DNA of 64,000 nt from Misgurnus anguillicaudatus (GCF_027580225.2 NC_073360.2:10966501-11030500); one strand, 5' to 3'. Shown: positions 11,931-25,492, counted from the stretch's first letter. Translations and numbers: made by a program. The notes: generated by a model from the letters alone, not told the origin.

Positions 11931-12839
11931 AGGTGCAGTGTGTAATTTTTAGAAGGATTTCTTAACAGAAATGCAAAATAATATACAAAACTATATTATC
12001 AGGGGTGTATAAAGACCTTTCATAATGAACCGTTATGTGTTTATTACCTTACAACCAGACCTTTTAATCTACATACACCGAGGGTCCCCTTACATGGAAG
12101 TCGCCATTTTGTGCTGCCATTTTTCTACAGAAGCCCTTAACTCATTCACCGCCATTGACGAGTTATCTCGTCATTTATGAGTTCATATTTAACTGATAAA
12201 TATGCCTTTCTGGACGAATTTCAAAGTGAAAGTGTAATACCGCTTTTATCCACTAGATGGCACCAAACCGCCAATTTATCAAAAACGGAAGTTAAAAAGA
12301 TTTGATGATTTATTTGAACTGCCTTTATGTTTGATAGTCATTCTGATCTCTAACATAAATTCCTTTACAAAAACGCATTTTTTTAAGCTTTTGCTCAAGA
12401 TGTTGTATTTTTGAAGAGAAATATCCATATTTCAGTGGTCAAATTAAGTGGAAACGGTAAATATATAATGAAACGTTTTTTCCCCATTTTGTTTGTTTGT
12501 TTGTTGTTTGTTTGAAAGCAGAGGGTGTGTTCTTTAATTTGATATAATTTGTATGTTTATATATTTATAGAAGATAATTTTTCCTGCAAGGAATTTTGTG
12601 AAACTTTGTTAAAATCACAAAAATGCAGGAGGGCAACTTTTCTCAAAAAGGCTGGCGGTGAATGAGTTAACGTACAAACTTTTTTACTAAGTTGTCTCCG
12701 ACGATGACATGTTGTTCTGGTGGCGGCTACAGTAGCTTCTCTATGCGTTTCAAAAGCGAGGGGTGAGCAGTGGACTGAGCCGTTGGTTGCAATTCGCAAC
12801 CTCACCACTAGATGCTGCTAAAATTTACACACTGCACCT
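11931..12839 (+). repeat. TTAA MITE, AGGTGCAGTGTGTA family, copy 2, interrupted
   Basis: Same termini as 1584-1956, with TTAA at 11927-11930 and 12840-12843. It is 909 bp instead of about 373 because a second TTAA element sits at 12141-12666. Confidence 0.88.
12141..12666 (+). repeat. nested TTAA MITE, CTCATTCACCGCCA family
   Basis: Perfect 14-bp inverted ends CTCATTCACCGCCA and TGGCGGTGAATGAG, with TTAA at 12137-12140 and 12667-12670. Aligning the host MITE with its uninterrupted copies places the insertion at a pre-existing TTAA. A relative lies at 17692-18686. Confidence 0.9.
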
Positions 12840-13048
12840 TTAAAACATATTTTTTTTCTGCCCCGTTTGCATGTGTATTGCAATTTAATTAAATTTAATT
12901 ATATTTTTAGGGGTGACAACCCTCTTTAGGTATGATTAGTTGGCTCCTTTTTCAAGTCATATATGAGCACTGCATAAATGTTTAAAAATCATATCATAAA
13001 ACATTTTATTAAACTCGGTGGGGTGGATTTTCATTCGTCCGAGGTAGA

Positions 13049-13157
13049 AAAGCTGTCACTGGGACAATGCCCTTTAAAATTGTCCTAATACAGGTACTGA
13101 TAGGTACTAATATGCAGCCTTGGGTACAAATGGGTACATTTATTTCTGACAGTGTAT
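13049..13157 (+). repeat. fragment of GTACC/GGTAC-type MITE
   Basis: Contains AGCTGTCACTGGGACA, tandem GGTACT words and ATTTCTGACAGTGTATG, the same sequence type as 31505-31700 and 56152-56425. Confidence 0.6.
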
Positions 13158-14289
13158 GTTAAGTATTAATCTTTGGAAATAATACATTTAAGTGAATATA
13201 CATATTAAATGTGAACTGCAGCAAAATTGCAGCTATTTGAACTGTAATGCAAAATGTACATTTGCCATTTCTGTGATTTCATTGCAACTTTATCAGTCCT
13301 TGAAATCTAAAATTCATATTTGAAGGTTACTGTGTAAATCTCATGTGTGGGGAAAATCTGTATGTTTGTCAGAAGCAATTGACGGTCCATTCAACTACTA
13401 ACAAACTGCCAGTTGGCGAAATCAATGAAGGCTTACGTGTTTGTATTTTAAAAAATCCCAAGACCTCCCACTCATGAAGACACGACTCAATTGATTTCCT
13501 GTCCGACACTTTTGTCGGTTTCATCCCACCTTCTTCACTCATCGACAGTTTCTAATGGCTGTCTCAGAAAACCAAACTTTAATCACTTTGGCCTGGAGAC
13601 AATGGGGCGTGGACGGGGCCAGGGGTCGACGTCCTAACTTGTGATTTTGCTCGCACAGTTCGGCGTTTTCATATCCCGTTTTTCACCTGACCAAGTGCTT
13701 CATCGATTACCAATAAATAGCTCTGAACTCTTTCGCCCCATGCATTTCATTTCCTAAGAAACTGTAAAGATTTTTTTGCGCTCCTGTGAGCATTTGATTT
13801 GAAAGGCTTCCCTTGGGCTTCATTGGTTTACTGTTGACTGCATACACTGTAAGAGGGGAAAATGGTGTAAAGTTCTGCTGGTGAACAAATACTAGACCAA
13901 ACTAATGGTCACTCACGCTTTGTGACCTTGTCCAGGACATCTGGCTAGAGAGAAAGAGGGCACTGAGCCAAACGCTTTGCTGCTAATTAATTCACCATTG
14001 TCTGCTTTGTAAATGGAAACCAGTTTGGCTTCAGCTCCAACACTTAGTGTCGTGCATGCAATCTGGATATACATTTCTCGGAGGTGGTGACCTTGTGCTG
14101 TTTATTGACTTTCCAAGGTTGTGTGTGTGAGCGTCTGTGCGAGTGGAGCCAGTCGATTTATTGGTAGAGGCATTAGTTTGTATGCCTGATTTAAAGGTTT
14201 ATGAAATCATTTTGGTCAGATTTTATTGGGGACTGATTTGATGTTATTGATATGTAAGCTTTTTCTGTCCTTCCACAAAATATACTTAA

Positions 14290-15520
14290 AGGAAAACGCA
14301 CCGTTTTCAATATTTTATTATGTTCTTACCTCAACTTAGATGAATAATTATAAAACAGGCAGTTCTGGTTCTTCATTCTGATTGGTTGAAACACGTTCTA
14401 AGCCGTGATAAAATACCCCGGTAACCCCACGGTTCAGACCGCATTACATAAGTATCACTGCATCACTGTTGCTGCGTACCGATTTATGAAAATAATCACC
14501 ACAGTCTTTAATCATATTTTAAATTTGTCTACAATTGCACAATTATGGCGATATCCAGATAAATGTCAATAAATATCGTTGAGTCATCTAATCAATAAAG
14601 ATAAAACGCTCCCTGAGGAGTTTCTACCTCAAATGTATATTTTCGCTATCAATTGGGTGGCGATCTTACCCAACTTAAACACTGACGCATTCACTCAACA
14701 CTGAAAACACTGTGTTTTGATCAGGCATTAAACTAAAACTGGGTGGCAACTTAAAAAAAAAAACGCTGACAGGGAAAGAGTTAATGTTAAGCATGCTTCC
14801 ACGCATATTTGATCATCACTTCAACAGTTGCACGATATAAATGTTAATGTATAAATTAAGATGAATGTTGATTTATAAAATAAACACCACAGTCTTTAAT
14901 CATATTTTCATTGTGTCTTTGCTGCATCTGTGTTGGTTGGGAACTGCACTCTGTTTCAGTCACACTTGATTTTGAGGAACTACTTTGTTTGGCGGAAGAG
15001 TAATATTTGTACTTATATAATTACAACTTATTTGTGTTTTATTTTATGAAATCCCGCTAACGTTATGCATATGAAGTAACTGTTTTATAAAAGCAATAAG
15101 CCCCGCAAAGCAGTAGGGTTACAGTGCATTTTATAACAACTAAGGGGGTTACTAACAACGGCCCTTAGCTGTTATAAAATGCACTGGTAGCCCACTGCTT
15201 TGCGGGGCTTATTGCTTTAATACATACCTATCTTTTTTTCTATGGCTCCAAACAAAAGTTGTATTTTGTGCCACCTTACTTACTCTTGTAACTACTCATG
15301 TAACAGTCTTTAAATAGGGAAAACATGGAAGTGTTTGGTGGCTTCTAAATTCATCCCTGTTTGGATCCTAAGGAATGAATGGGGCTAAGCTAAATGCTAA
15401 CACATTCACAATGCGCTGTATAAAGATTAAGTGCACGCATTGAATAAAGATAGGTATGTATTAATTCCTCTAAGTTGAGGTAAGAACATAGTAAAATATT
15501 GAAAACTGTGGTGTTTTCCT
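14290..15520 (+). repeat. TTAA-flanked transposon with ~58-bp TIRs and an inserted block
   Basis: Left AGGAAAACGCACCGTTTTCA and right TGAAAACTGTGGTGTTTTCCT are inverse copies, and the inverted match runs about 58 bp. TTAA flanks both sides (14286-14289, 15521-15524). The interior from about 14345 to 15218 looks like a separate insertion, because the family-like sequence resumes at TTAATACATACCTATC. Confidence 0.8.
14345..15218 (+). repeat. inserted repeat block with hairpin GCCCCGCAAAGCAG
   Basis: Contains a clear inverted pair: AATAAGCCCCGCAAAGCAGT near 15095 and ACTGCTTTGCGGGGCTTATT near 15196, plus inverted GTGCATTTTATAAC arms. Exact ends are not resolved. Confidence 0.5.
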
Positions 15521-15967
15521 TTAAATACATAAATAAGAGCTAAAATTGTATGACTAGGAAGCTAGGTAGTAGCTTTGAGTTTAGGAGCATCCAGGTTTGA
15601 TTTCACATTGATTTCATGAACTTCAATATTAGAGTTATCAAGATTATATTTTCACAGCATGTTCTTTGTATTATGTAGGATGATTTTATTTAGAAAACAG
15701 TAAATCACAAAATAAATGACTTTACATGATTTCTCACAGAGTAGGTCACATACAGTATAGCAAACTTGTGGCTCTGACATCAAAACGAAAATTGATGACT
15801 AGATCAAAAATACCTAAATTCTTCATTTTAATTCAGTGATTTTAATAAGAAAATGTGTTGTGCTTTCTTCAGCCTGACTTTAACCTCTCGTCTTTAACAG
15901 ATCCCTCAGGCTCCTTTTACTAATGCAGCGAGTGACTTACATAACTGTGATGCTCTCAGAGAGACAT

Positions 15968-16364
<397 letters not shown>

Positions 16365-17082
16365 ATAAAGAGAGAGTAATATATTACCCACTATATTCAG
16401 ATTTACATCAACACACACACATTGCCTCTCTCCCCTCTTTTTTATGTTGTGTTCATTTTATGTTTGTTTATGTAATCAGGACTTTTTGTATTATAAAAAT
16501 GTTCATAAGCATAAAGTTGGGGCTGCTATCTGCATTGGTTTTGAGGAGCAATTAATTCTCTTTGATCAGTAATAAGAGTCTCACTAAAGCACTTTATCTG
16601 TCTGTATGTCTATCTATCTGTCCTTCTATCCGTCTTTCTGTCTGTCTATATCTTCCATCTTCCGTGCCTCTCTAAAGCGCTTAGTGAGACCACCTGGGGA
16701 TGGAGACTTTCAGTTTCAGATTTAGTTGTGTTTCTATTGCCAGAGGCAGACCGCCTCATCTATGATACAGTAGCCTTCTGGTTTCTCTGCACCTCTTTCT
16801 CTCTCTCGCTCTCTTTCTCTCTCTCTTTCTCTCTAACTAGGCTTTGAAGCATTGCTTTGTTTTGTCTGGTCTTGGTTGAACAAACAAAAGTGTTGTTATA
16901 AATTTCACGGCTGCCCCCATCTTGAGAAAAACAGTGCACATGACTGATATACTGTAGATATCGAAGATATCTATAGATACAGATATCTATAGATAGATAT
17001 GTAGATATCATTTTTTAACCTACCCACAAGTTAAAATTCTGTCATCATTTACTCTCTACTGTTTATGTGGAGAACTACACAA

Positions 17083-17288
17083 CACTGTAAAAAATGTGCT
17101 GTAATTATGCAGCTGGTTGCCAGTAACTTACTGTAGAAGATAAATACTGAAAATGTTTCATGTTCATTTAACTTTGAACAAACTGTTGCCACTAAACAAC
17201 ATAAATGTCCAATCTACAGTAAGTTACTGGCAGCTAGCAGCCATTAATACCAGTAATACTGTAATTTCTACCATTTTTTTTTTGAGTG
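17083..17288 (+). repeat. small inverted-repeat MITE
   Basis: CACTGTAAAAAATGTG at the left and TTTTTTTTTGAGTG at the right, with long inverted interior arms around GCCAGTAACTTACTGTAG and CTACAGTAAGTTACTGGC. Confidence 0.7.
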
Positions 17289-17420
17289 AATAAATGTTAA
17301 TGCTGTTTTGTACTGTAGCTGTCAGCCACCTGTGTGAACTATACAGTACTTACAGGATTTGAAATACTAATTTTCACAATATTTATGGACATTTTATGTT
17401 TTTTGTCTTTACAATCAAAG

Positions 17421-17656
17421 ATCAAGTCAAAAACAGTTACTACATCGGCTTGGACGGCTCCTTGCGTCTGGTTTTGGCCAACGGTATGGAAGTGTCTCTT
17501 TATACGGAGCCTCACTTGCTGTCAGGTACCGTCAACCCGACCATAAGCAAGAGAAACGTAACTTTACCCATCGACAACGGACTCAACCTGGTGGAGTGGA
17601 GACAACGCAAAGAACAGGCGCGAGGGCAGGTCACGGTATATGGACGCAGACTCCGG
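17421..17656 (+). CDS. tenm2: teneurin exon C: YD-barrel segment
   Basis: 236 nt, residues 351-429. The acceptor follows TTTACAATCAAAG and the donor is CTCCGG|gtaaga. It reads [21 protein letters not shown], then [20 protein letters not shown] and [11 protein letters not shown], the conserved teneurin block in the YD shell. The phase closes exactly (one base carried in, none out). The acceptor tract is weak and purine-rich near the AG, but the reading frame and homology fix the boundary. Confidence 0.95.
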
Positions 17657-17691
17657 GTAAGAGCAGTGTCTCTATATCGACTATAACTTAA

Positions 17692-18686
17692 CTCATTCCC
17701 CGCCAGCCTTTTTTTAAGTTGCCCGGCAGCTTTTTTTTTGGTGATTTTCAGTAAAAGTTAAAAAAATGCCTTCCAGGAAAAATTTATTCTATAAATATAT
17801 AAACATGCAAACAAACAAATTTCATCCTATCTCTTTTTATAACCACTCAAATAGGCATGGGCCGGTTTAAGATTCTGGCGGTATGATAACCTTTAGCAAA
17901 AATACCACGATTTCACGGTGTTGCGGTATTGCCGTTGCAACAATAAAATGTGTTATTTTCAAATGCCAGGTAAAAATAAAGCCTTTAAATTATAATATGC
18001 TTTAAAATATATATATAATATTTTCGTAATGTGCAGTGTATTATATGTAAATATCAAATCAATCACATGACTTAATTATTTAATGAATTTTGTATAAACA
18101 CAGCTCATGCCTTGGAGACAGTATCACAAAACATTGTGAGCCCATGTCTACTCTCAAATATGGGTAGTTTTTTTTTAAATACCAAAATTTGAGCAAAAAG
18201 CTGAAATAATTGCTTTTTTACAAAGTGTTTTGTTAGAGATCAGATTCGGAACTATGCGCAAAACATGCAGTGTGTTTACAATGTTGTAGAATTAGTTGAT
18301 GCTTTAGTTTTTTTTAATAAATCCCCCTAGTGGATAATAGCGGAATTACAGATTACCGTAAAACTCGCCAAGGAAGCATCATTGGTAGAAACAGTGATGC
18401 GCGGGTCAATGTATAAACAACCCACACCCTAACCGCAACTCGGACCGCAAAAACACCCCAAAAATAATACTGTACCCGACTCGCTCCCTGGCCCGCATTT
18501 TTAAAAGTAGTAATTATTTAAAATAGTTAACTGGCATCTTTATTTAAAACGACCTGACTGACCGCGACCCGAATTTTATAAAAAATATTTTTTGATGACT
18601 CGTAACCGCGGATCAACCCGCGCATCACTGGTAGAGAAATGTTTTCTCTTAATTGACGATATAATTTGTCAATGACGGGAAAAGAG
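17692..18686 (+). repeat. TTAA MITE related to 12141-12666, with inserts
   Basis: Begins CTCATTCCCCGCCAGCC after TTAA (17688-17691) and ends GACGGGAAAAGAG followed by TTAG, probably a mutated TTAA. It is enlarged by other repeats, including a GGCATGGGCCGGTTTAAGAT block at about 17855 and the hAT-like insert at 18392-18630. Confidence 0.65.
18392..18630 (+). repeat. hAT-like MITE with CAGTGATGCGCGGGT ends
   Basis: Starts CAGTGATGCGCGGGTCAA and ends AACCCGCGCATCACTG. CAG...CTG termini and length suggest hAT. Flanks GGTAGAAA and GTAGAGAA are similar but not a clean duplication. Confidence 0.65.
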
Positions 18687-19769
18687 TTAGTGAATAACTA
18701 ATTTTACTGCCAGTTCAGCGTTGTTCCTGTTTCTGATGGTAACACCAAACACACACACAAAAAAAACTATAATGTTTCTAAAAAGACCAATTCACCCAAC
18801 TTGTGTGTAGATTAATCGTGGTCACCATGAAAATATCAGTAGATGATAGAATTGTGGTTATAAATAAATGACAAATATAAAACATAGTAGTAGTAGTATT
18901 AGGTGACATTCAATAATATTTTATTGTTCAACATGAGTTGATGCATTAACTAACAATAAGCCATATATATTTAAAGCGTTTATTAATACCAATAACATAG
19001 TTAATGCTTATTCACTGCGCAGTAGTTCATGTGAGCAGATACCAAATAAATTTTGATCAAAAAATCAATAAGTTATTTTGAACTATAACTAAATAATATT
19101 ATTTTAAATCAGCATTATTATTGATTATATTAAATTACCTACAGTACTATGCACTGATCTCTATCAGTATCTTAATTACAGAATTTTATATTTTAATGAA
19201 TAAAATGCTGCTTAATTTTAACAAGGATTGCTCAAACATGGTGTACAGCCCACCTTGCATGTATTCTCATGGTTAGCTCCTTAATGGAGGCATGCTATTT
19301 AACACGGACCACAGCATCCGCTCGACTCCCAGCCATCATCATCTGCTCATCCTCTGTTAATTTTACACAGGCACAGTTTCATGCCTCGCAGTCACACCTC
19401 CCAAACATCGCAGCTCATCTGAGTATCGAGATCCTGTTCTTGGAGTAATTGCCTCTCGATTATAATCTCTGTTGCCTCATCTCGATCATCATCAGTCTCA
19501 GTCACACACGCTGCGTCTGTCCTTTAGACTGATCGCCCTTATTACGGATGCCCTGTAGAGTCAGGCCAGGTCTTACCAGTCAGTTTGCTGCCTCCCAAGG
19601 TCAGCGTTTGCGTGCGTGTCTCAATGGTCTATTCATCATGCAGCAGGCACGTTCCTCTGACCCTGAGGACTGGGGCACGGCTGACTCATTGAATCAGACA
19701 GGGGCTGATGTCTTCATAGTTCCTGACAACATTATGAATGATCAATAACTGTGAAATGTAAAAGTGGGT

Positions 19770-19905
19770 GTTCCTGTAGTTTAGTTGATAGAGTATTGCA
19801 TTAGCAGCATAAAATGTCATGGGTTCGATTCCCAGGGTGTGCTGATAAAAATGGTACCTTGTAATTTGCTTTGGGTAAAATACAAATGAATAAATGTAAA
19901 ACTGT
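19770..19905 (+). repeat. tRNA-derived SINE
   Basis: TAGTTTAGTTGATAGAG resembles an RNA polymerase III A box and GGGTTCGATTCCC a B box, about 35 bp apart, within a tRNA-like head. The short tail TTGCTTTGGGTAAAATACAAA resembles fish LINE-derived SINE tails. No intact tRNA cloverleaf is claimed. Confidence 0.8.
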
Positions 19906-20959
19906 TTGCAATTTACATTACATGGTTAAAAGTTATATGGATGCCCTGTTTGCATTTGGCAGACACTTTTTCAAAGCATGACCTTTGTCTGTTATAATTT
20001 ACAGTTTTGGGTATTCCTGATCACCTTAAGCAAAAGTTTTAGTACAACATAAAAGACCTCTTCTATTTCAGCATAGCATTTCTTCTGTGCACAAAGCAAA
20101 ACCATAAAAATCTTTATTGGAGCAGTTGTAAAAAAACTGACCTAATATGAAGACCCACACCTGAACTCCATTAAACACCTTGAACTGAAACACTAACTGT
20201 GAGCCAAGCACCATCACCCAACTTTAATATGTGACCTCACACAGACCGGTTTTATATTACACCATTGGAAATTGGAGTATTTGATTATCTCCCTCCTCAG
20301 GCTCAGGGTTTTGAAAAATAATGTTTAATAAGCTCATATATGTGACCCTGGACCACAAAACTAGTCATATGTCACACGGGTATGTTTGTAGCAATAGCCA
20401 AAAACATTGTATGGGTCAAAATTGTAGATTTTTTAAATGCAAAATATCATTAATATATTAAGTAAAAATCTATTTCATAAAGATATTTTATGTGTTGCTA
20501 AGGACTTTAAAGGCAATTTTCTCATTATTTCGATTTTTTGCACCCTCAGAATCCAGATTTTCAAATAGTTGTATCTTGGACAAACAATGGGTTTTATTCA
20601 CTAAGCATGCGTATGCACAAATTTGTGTGTGAGATGTACGTAAGGATGTTTTCACGAATCACAAATTGTGATTTAACAAAAACGTTAGTATCAAAATGTC
20701 TTTTAAATGTACTAAAAATTCAAGAAAACCTAAAAGCACTCACATACGCTAGAATCAAATACTAGGCTATAATTATAACATTTAAATACATAAAGTTTAC
20801 ATGAATATATTTTATATTATAATGTTTTCTGTATTATATATTATTATAGGCTACATGATGACTATATGATTATTATATAAATTATATTATACATTATTAT
20901 AGCCTACTTTTTTCTACACATGACAAATCTTCACGCTTTTCTTTCTCACTTTTTAAATC

Positions 20960-21217
20960 TATAAGAAGAGTTTCGTTGCAAAACGAGATAAACACCATTT
21001 TTTAATTGTTCAGAAATCTCGTTTTTTGGTTGTGCATTCCAATTAATTTCAATGCAACTGCAGTTGGTTTGTTTTGATTTAAACCTTCATAACTTAAAAA
21101 ATACAGCTAAGTAGCACCATAAAACAAAATAATAACATGATAACATAATAATAAACATGTTTTGACAAAAATGTAAAAAAATTGATTTATCTCGTTTTGC
21201 AAAGAAACTCTTCATAT
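20960..21217 (+). repeat. inverted-repeat MITE, AAGAGTTTCNTTGCAAAACG
   Basis: GAAGAGTTTCGTTGCAAAAC at the left and GTTTTGCAAAGAAACTCTTC at the right frame an AT-rich centre. A diverged relative spans about 42520-42825. Confidence 0.7.
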
Positions 21218-21359
21218 GAAAGTGTCTGCTTAATGCCTAATGTAAACATCATGTAAATGTAATGAGATGTCCAAACATCAATCACTTGATCTCCTGTCTG
21301 TTTTATTTTAGATACAGATGCGCGTCTTTGTCATATTACTTAAATGTCATATTTGTTAA

Positions 21360-21675
21360 AGGTGCAGTGTGTAAATTTTAGCAGCATCTAGTGGTGAGGT
21401 TGCGAATTGCCGCCACCGGAAAAATGTAATCGTTGGAGACAACTAAGTAAAAAAAGTTTGTCCATTAAGGGCTTCTGGAGAAACATGGCGGCACAAAATG
21501 GCGACTTCCATGTAAGGGGACCCTCTGTGTATGTAGATAAAAATTTCTTATTCTAAGGCAATAAAAACATAACGGTTTATTATAAAAAGGTCTTTATACA
21601 CCACTAAAAATATAGCTTTGTATATTTTTTTGCATTTCTGTCAAGAGATGCTTTTAAAAATTACACACTACACCT
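21360..21675 (-). repeat. TTAA MITE, AGGTGCAGTGTGTA family, copy 3 (reversed)
   Basis: Same family as 1584-1956 in the opposite orientation, flanked by TTAA at 21356-21359 and 21676-21679. It is the innermost of a three-level nest. Confidence 0.85.
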
Positions 21676-22729
21676 TTAACACATCCAATACTTCTTTAAC
21701 GTTACTCCGATCGGTGGAAAACACTGGCTTCCTCCAGCGACAGTAAAACCTCCCAAATAAAAAATGCAAAGCAAAACAGAATTTTACAGATGATAAATAT
21801 GATCATGGATTTCTTTACAAGCTCTTTTGCTTCTATGACAAACTGCTCTAACATTTTCTATGGACTACCTTTATATGGAGCTGGTTTGGGTGTGTTTTAT
21901 GCAAATTACCGACCTCGTGCACGTGGCCGCTCATGTAGAACACTCCAAATTCGTAAGTACAAGTATAAGCACAAACTCGTGTTGTGTATTAGGCGAAAAG
22001 TTTTCGTAAGAAGTTCAAGTGTGCATATAAATAAGAAAAACTTTACGCAATTATTAGTGAATGAGACCCATTGTCCTATCTAATAATTTATTCAGCTTTC
22101 AGATTTTCAAAAATTTACCCCTGTGACTGGTTTTGTGGCCCATGGTCGCATATGTGGTTATGCAGTGTGCTCAATCCTATTTCTCTTCAATTTATACTCC
22201 AACACTAAGTATTACACAAACAACTACAGTTGCATACTAGCTAATCCGGGCACTTTTCTGGGAACATTTTTATTCTGTGGGTGTTTTTTTTTTTACTTGT
22301 TGCCTCTTTGGAGAGGACATGTATCCAGACCAGACCCCTGTAGAGACGAGAGCTGCTTATAAGCATTAAGTGAGGGACAATCTGTGCTGAAATCATCCAG
22401 CAACCTTGAGTGACATGTCAAGTGAGATTATGTGGGTGAATATGTGTAGTGTGTCAAGTGTGTGTAGTGTACGAGTAGGTGGTGCTTTTGGCCAGAAGAA
22501 TATCGTGATGACACAGAGCCAAGAGAAACAAGTACAGGCTTTAAGATTTACAGTATATGCTTCCAAAAAAATTATAAATATATTTAGTACCATGATAATA
22601 CCAGTGAAGCACCATTTTACAAGTCTACATTATGATTTCTGTACTTTTTTTTCAATGCTTCACATCATGATATTTATGTGCATGATATTTATGTGTTTAT
22701 TTCAATGCTTGAATCCCAGATGTCCAATG

Positions 22730-23085
22730 TGATCTTTCTGGATCAGACTTTAAGATCCTTAGGCAGTTGGCAATACCAAGTGCTAATTGGCATGCTTATG
22801 ACTAGCTGCCTCGAGTGTTTGTGACAGGGTCACATGGCCATCAACGTTGCTACTCCACACCATCACAAGAGCTTGCGCTGCCAGGCCACCAAAAATCTCC
22901 TTGTCTCCATAGCAACCACATCTCTTGTCAACCTCAGAGCTTAGGAAATACAATAGGGTAAAATCTCCCCTCACAGCACGCTCGGACCCAAAAAGCCCAC
23001 CCAAAGCTTGAACACGAGACCTCGAGTTTTTCAAATGTTTGCTTTACATTATTAGGCCGGTGTACTATACCGCCACCAAACAAAC
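22730..23085 (-). repeat. possible SINE-like sequence
   Basis: The reverse complement starts near GGTGGCGGTATAGTACACCG and contains GGTCTCGTGTTCAAGC, weakly like A and B boxes. The match is poor and no second copy is in the window. Confidence 0.25.
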
Positions 23086-25492
23086 AAAACGATTGTGTGA
23101 GCAGGCGTGTTTGCTCAAGAAAGCGACAAATCGCACTGAATAAACAAGATTATAGTTCTTACCACAGCGGCGGACAGAGAAAAATGTGGAAAATTAATGG
23201 CTAGGCAGCAAGCAAATATTGAATTTGATGAACAAAAAATTGAATTCATTTTTTATGATGGCAGAAATGAAAATCAAATGGTGTTTGATTGATTTGTTTA
23301 CATGTTGAATATGAAATAAGTGGTATTGCTTACAAGTTGTTGTTTTCTTTTTACACCAAAGTGCATTAGTGACGATTTTAAGATATTCAGTTAATTAGTC
23401 GAGTTTAAAAGACCAGTGGCTCTCATTACTAGTTCTGATGGATGTTTGTTTGTAAAGAGGAAACGGAGAACGCCACGAGAGATGTATTGTGATCACTGAC
23501 GCTTTGTCATTGTGAGGGGCGAGGAAAAACACGAGTCGCTTCTGTTTTAAATCGCACACTTGTCACGCTTGTTGTATGTATATCTACACTGTAAAATAAC
23601 ATGAGAAACAACTAAAGTACCTGTTTATATTTTGTAAATAACGTCCAATACAGATCCTAATAAAAGATCCCAATACAGATCCCAATATAAAGGTGTTGTT
23701 ATAGTCACAATAAAATGTATGACCCTGTTTGTAAAATCCACATTAAACTCTCTATATTGATTTGAGTTTAATATTTTGATTCACGTTGGGTTCAATCTTT
23801 GGCATGACCTTATTCAATATTGAAGATATCAAGGTTATATTTTCACAAAATGCTTTTTATATTATGAAAACATTAAATCACTAAAAATGACTTTTCCTGG
23901 GAGGGTCACAGTGTGCTAACTTTTCAATTTTGGCATATGCTATTAAAATCCATATTGTTGTGTGATAAATTTGTATAAGTACTTTATAAGCCCATCCCTT
24001 TGGTTTTAACTTTCTTTTGGGGCTTCAAGCCTCAATAAGGGAGGTCCTCTGGAACCACCCTGAAATTTCCACCCTTCCCCAACCCCCTTTCCCCCATGAT
24101 ATCTGAGCCTGTATAAAGGAATGTCCAATTTAAAACATTCCCCTTGAGTGGGTTTCTATTCTCTCGAGGGCCCGGATCTCACTGCCAAAAGCTTTTTTCC
24201 AGCCCGTTGGGCTTCTGTTCATCCAGAGCTGGGCATGAGGAACCAGCCTTTCCATTTCGTTCTCTTTTCATCTGTATCTTTCTCCTCGTGTCCGTCCCTT
24301 CGGTCTCCCGTCATCATGATCCGGTCCAGTTGGCCCTTGACAAACAAAGTTCTCTCATCCCTGGCACTATAAAGCCTATGAACATCTGTGAAGTTATAAC
24401 CGCTGGGTTCTTTTACATTTCCAGTGCAAAACTCTTTGCGGTTGTTAGGGTTTTCGTGGCGGTTACTTATTTACTGGCCAAGTCTATTCACTTATTGTAG
24501 TTTGCAAGTAGTGGTTTGTCCTTGCATGAACCTGTGTGGGCTACTGTACAGTTTTCAGAGAGATGCAAGTATTTTTAGTATTTCGGTATTTTCAAGGCAT
24601 CATCTCGGCCCTGTTATCATCTGATCAAAAGGGCGCAGGTCATAATAAGGTGGGAGTAAAAAATGGGGGTGGCCGTCATGTTCCCATCAGTATGTGGCAG
24701 GGTGGTTACTAAAAGAGTCGGGAGGAAATATTTGTCCTTTATTCTCTCAACCTCTTTGTTCGGCAAGCCAGCGTGAGTTCTCCTATTCATGAGCTGTGCG
24801 CTTTTAATGTACAATAATCCTCTCAATTAGGTAATAGTGACATTAATTGGCCCCTGTGTAATTGTCCCTTCACAGATGAGAGCTCCCAGCATGCCCATGT
24901 GGAGGAGAAAGCCATGCTCGCATCTTCCCTCTCCTATACACTGGACCAAATCCAACAACAACTTACAATAACTTTAAGACTCTGTTAGGCTATGTCAGGC
25001 ACTGCGATTGCCAACATACCCAATAGAAAAAGTGAACATTGTTCAAGAAAGTATAAAGAAAGAGTGGGCAAAATTCGTCTTAATTCGTATGTTAAAAATA
25101 TGTTTGGCACAGATGGTCATTTAGCCAACGTTCACTCGACCATCCAGCCATTAAACAAAGTCATGTGCCTAAAAAATAGCAGCTGTGTTTTTGTACAGTC
25201 AAAAAGTGCAATAAAGGTATCCCATGAAATGCATTGTGCCATGCAGTTAAGAATTGAAGGTATTTAAGGTCTCTAAATCCTCAGTCGCCCCTTGCACTGA
25301 CCCTTATGTGCATTTGGGATCACAGCCCATTTAGGACCATTTCCCATTGAACTTTATTTGCTATTCAAAAGTCTCATTGGGTTTCTACAGATACTCCTCA
25401 GTAAATGATTTTAGCAATCAGTGAAGTTCTTTTTTATTAATTTCAGTAGATAAAATACAAGAAATAAGTCTAAATCTGTTTTTATTTGGTAG

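Larger units (their letters stand above)
20585..22073 (+). repeat. element nested in 20341-22150
   Basis: Inverted ends CAATGGGTTTTATTCACTAA and TTAGTGAATGAGACCCATTG. It contains further repeats at 20960-21217 and 21360-21675. A partial relative is at 43845-43907. No transposase is visible. Confidence 0.7.
20341..22150 (+). repeat. outer DNA element, TGTGACCCTGGACCACAAAA family, interrupted
   Basis: Left end TGTGACCCTGGACCACAAAA and right end TTTTGTGGCCCATGGTCGCA are inverted. Its interior sequence stops near 20584 and resumes near 22074, so about 1.5 kb was inserted. Confidence 0.75.
17657..25492 (+). other. intron between exons C and D
   Basis: 7836 bp. It contains TTAA and hAT-like elements (17692-18686), a SINE (19770-19905) and a triple-nested repeat (20341-22150), with a doubtful minus-strand SINE at about 22730-23085. 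Sequence at 18690-19760, 23090-24800 and 24900-25490 is unassigned. The ATTA-rich block near 24805-24880 could be conserved non-coding DNA. Confidence 0.65.

Noticed and set aside
19770..19850. Possible functional tRNA gene
   Set aside because: A and B boxes are present, but the acceptor stem does not pair and a SINE tail follows.
24144..24500. Overlapping hydrophobic frames in the C-D intron
   Set aside because: No homology, no splice context and composition typical of chance frames.
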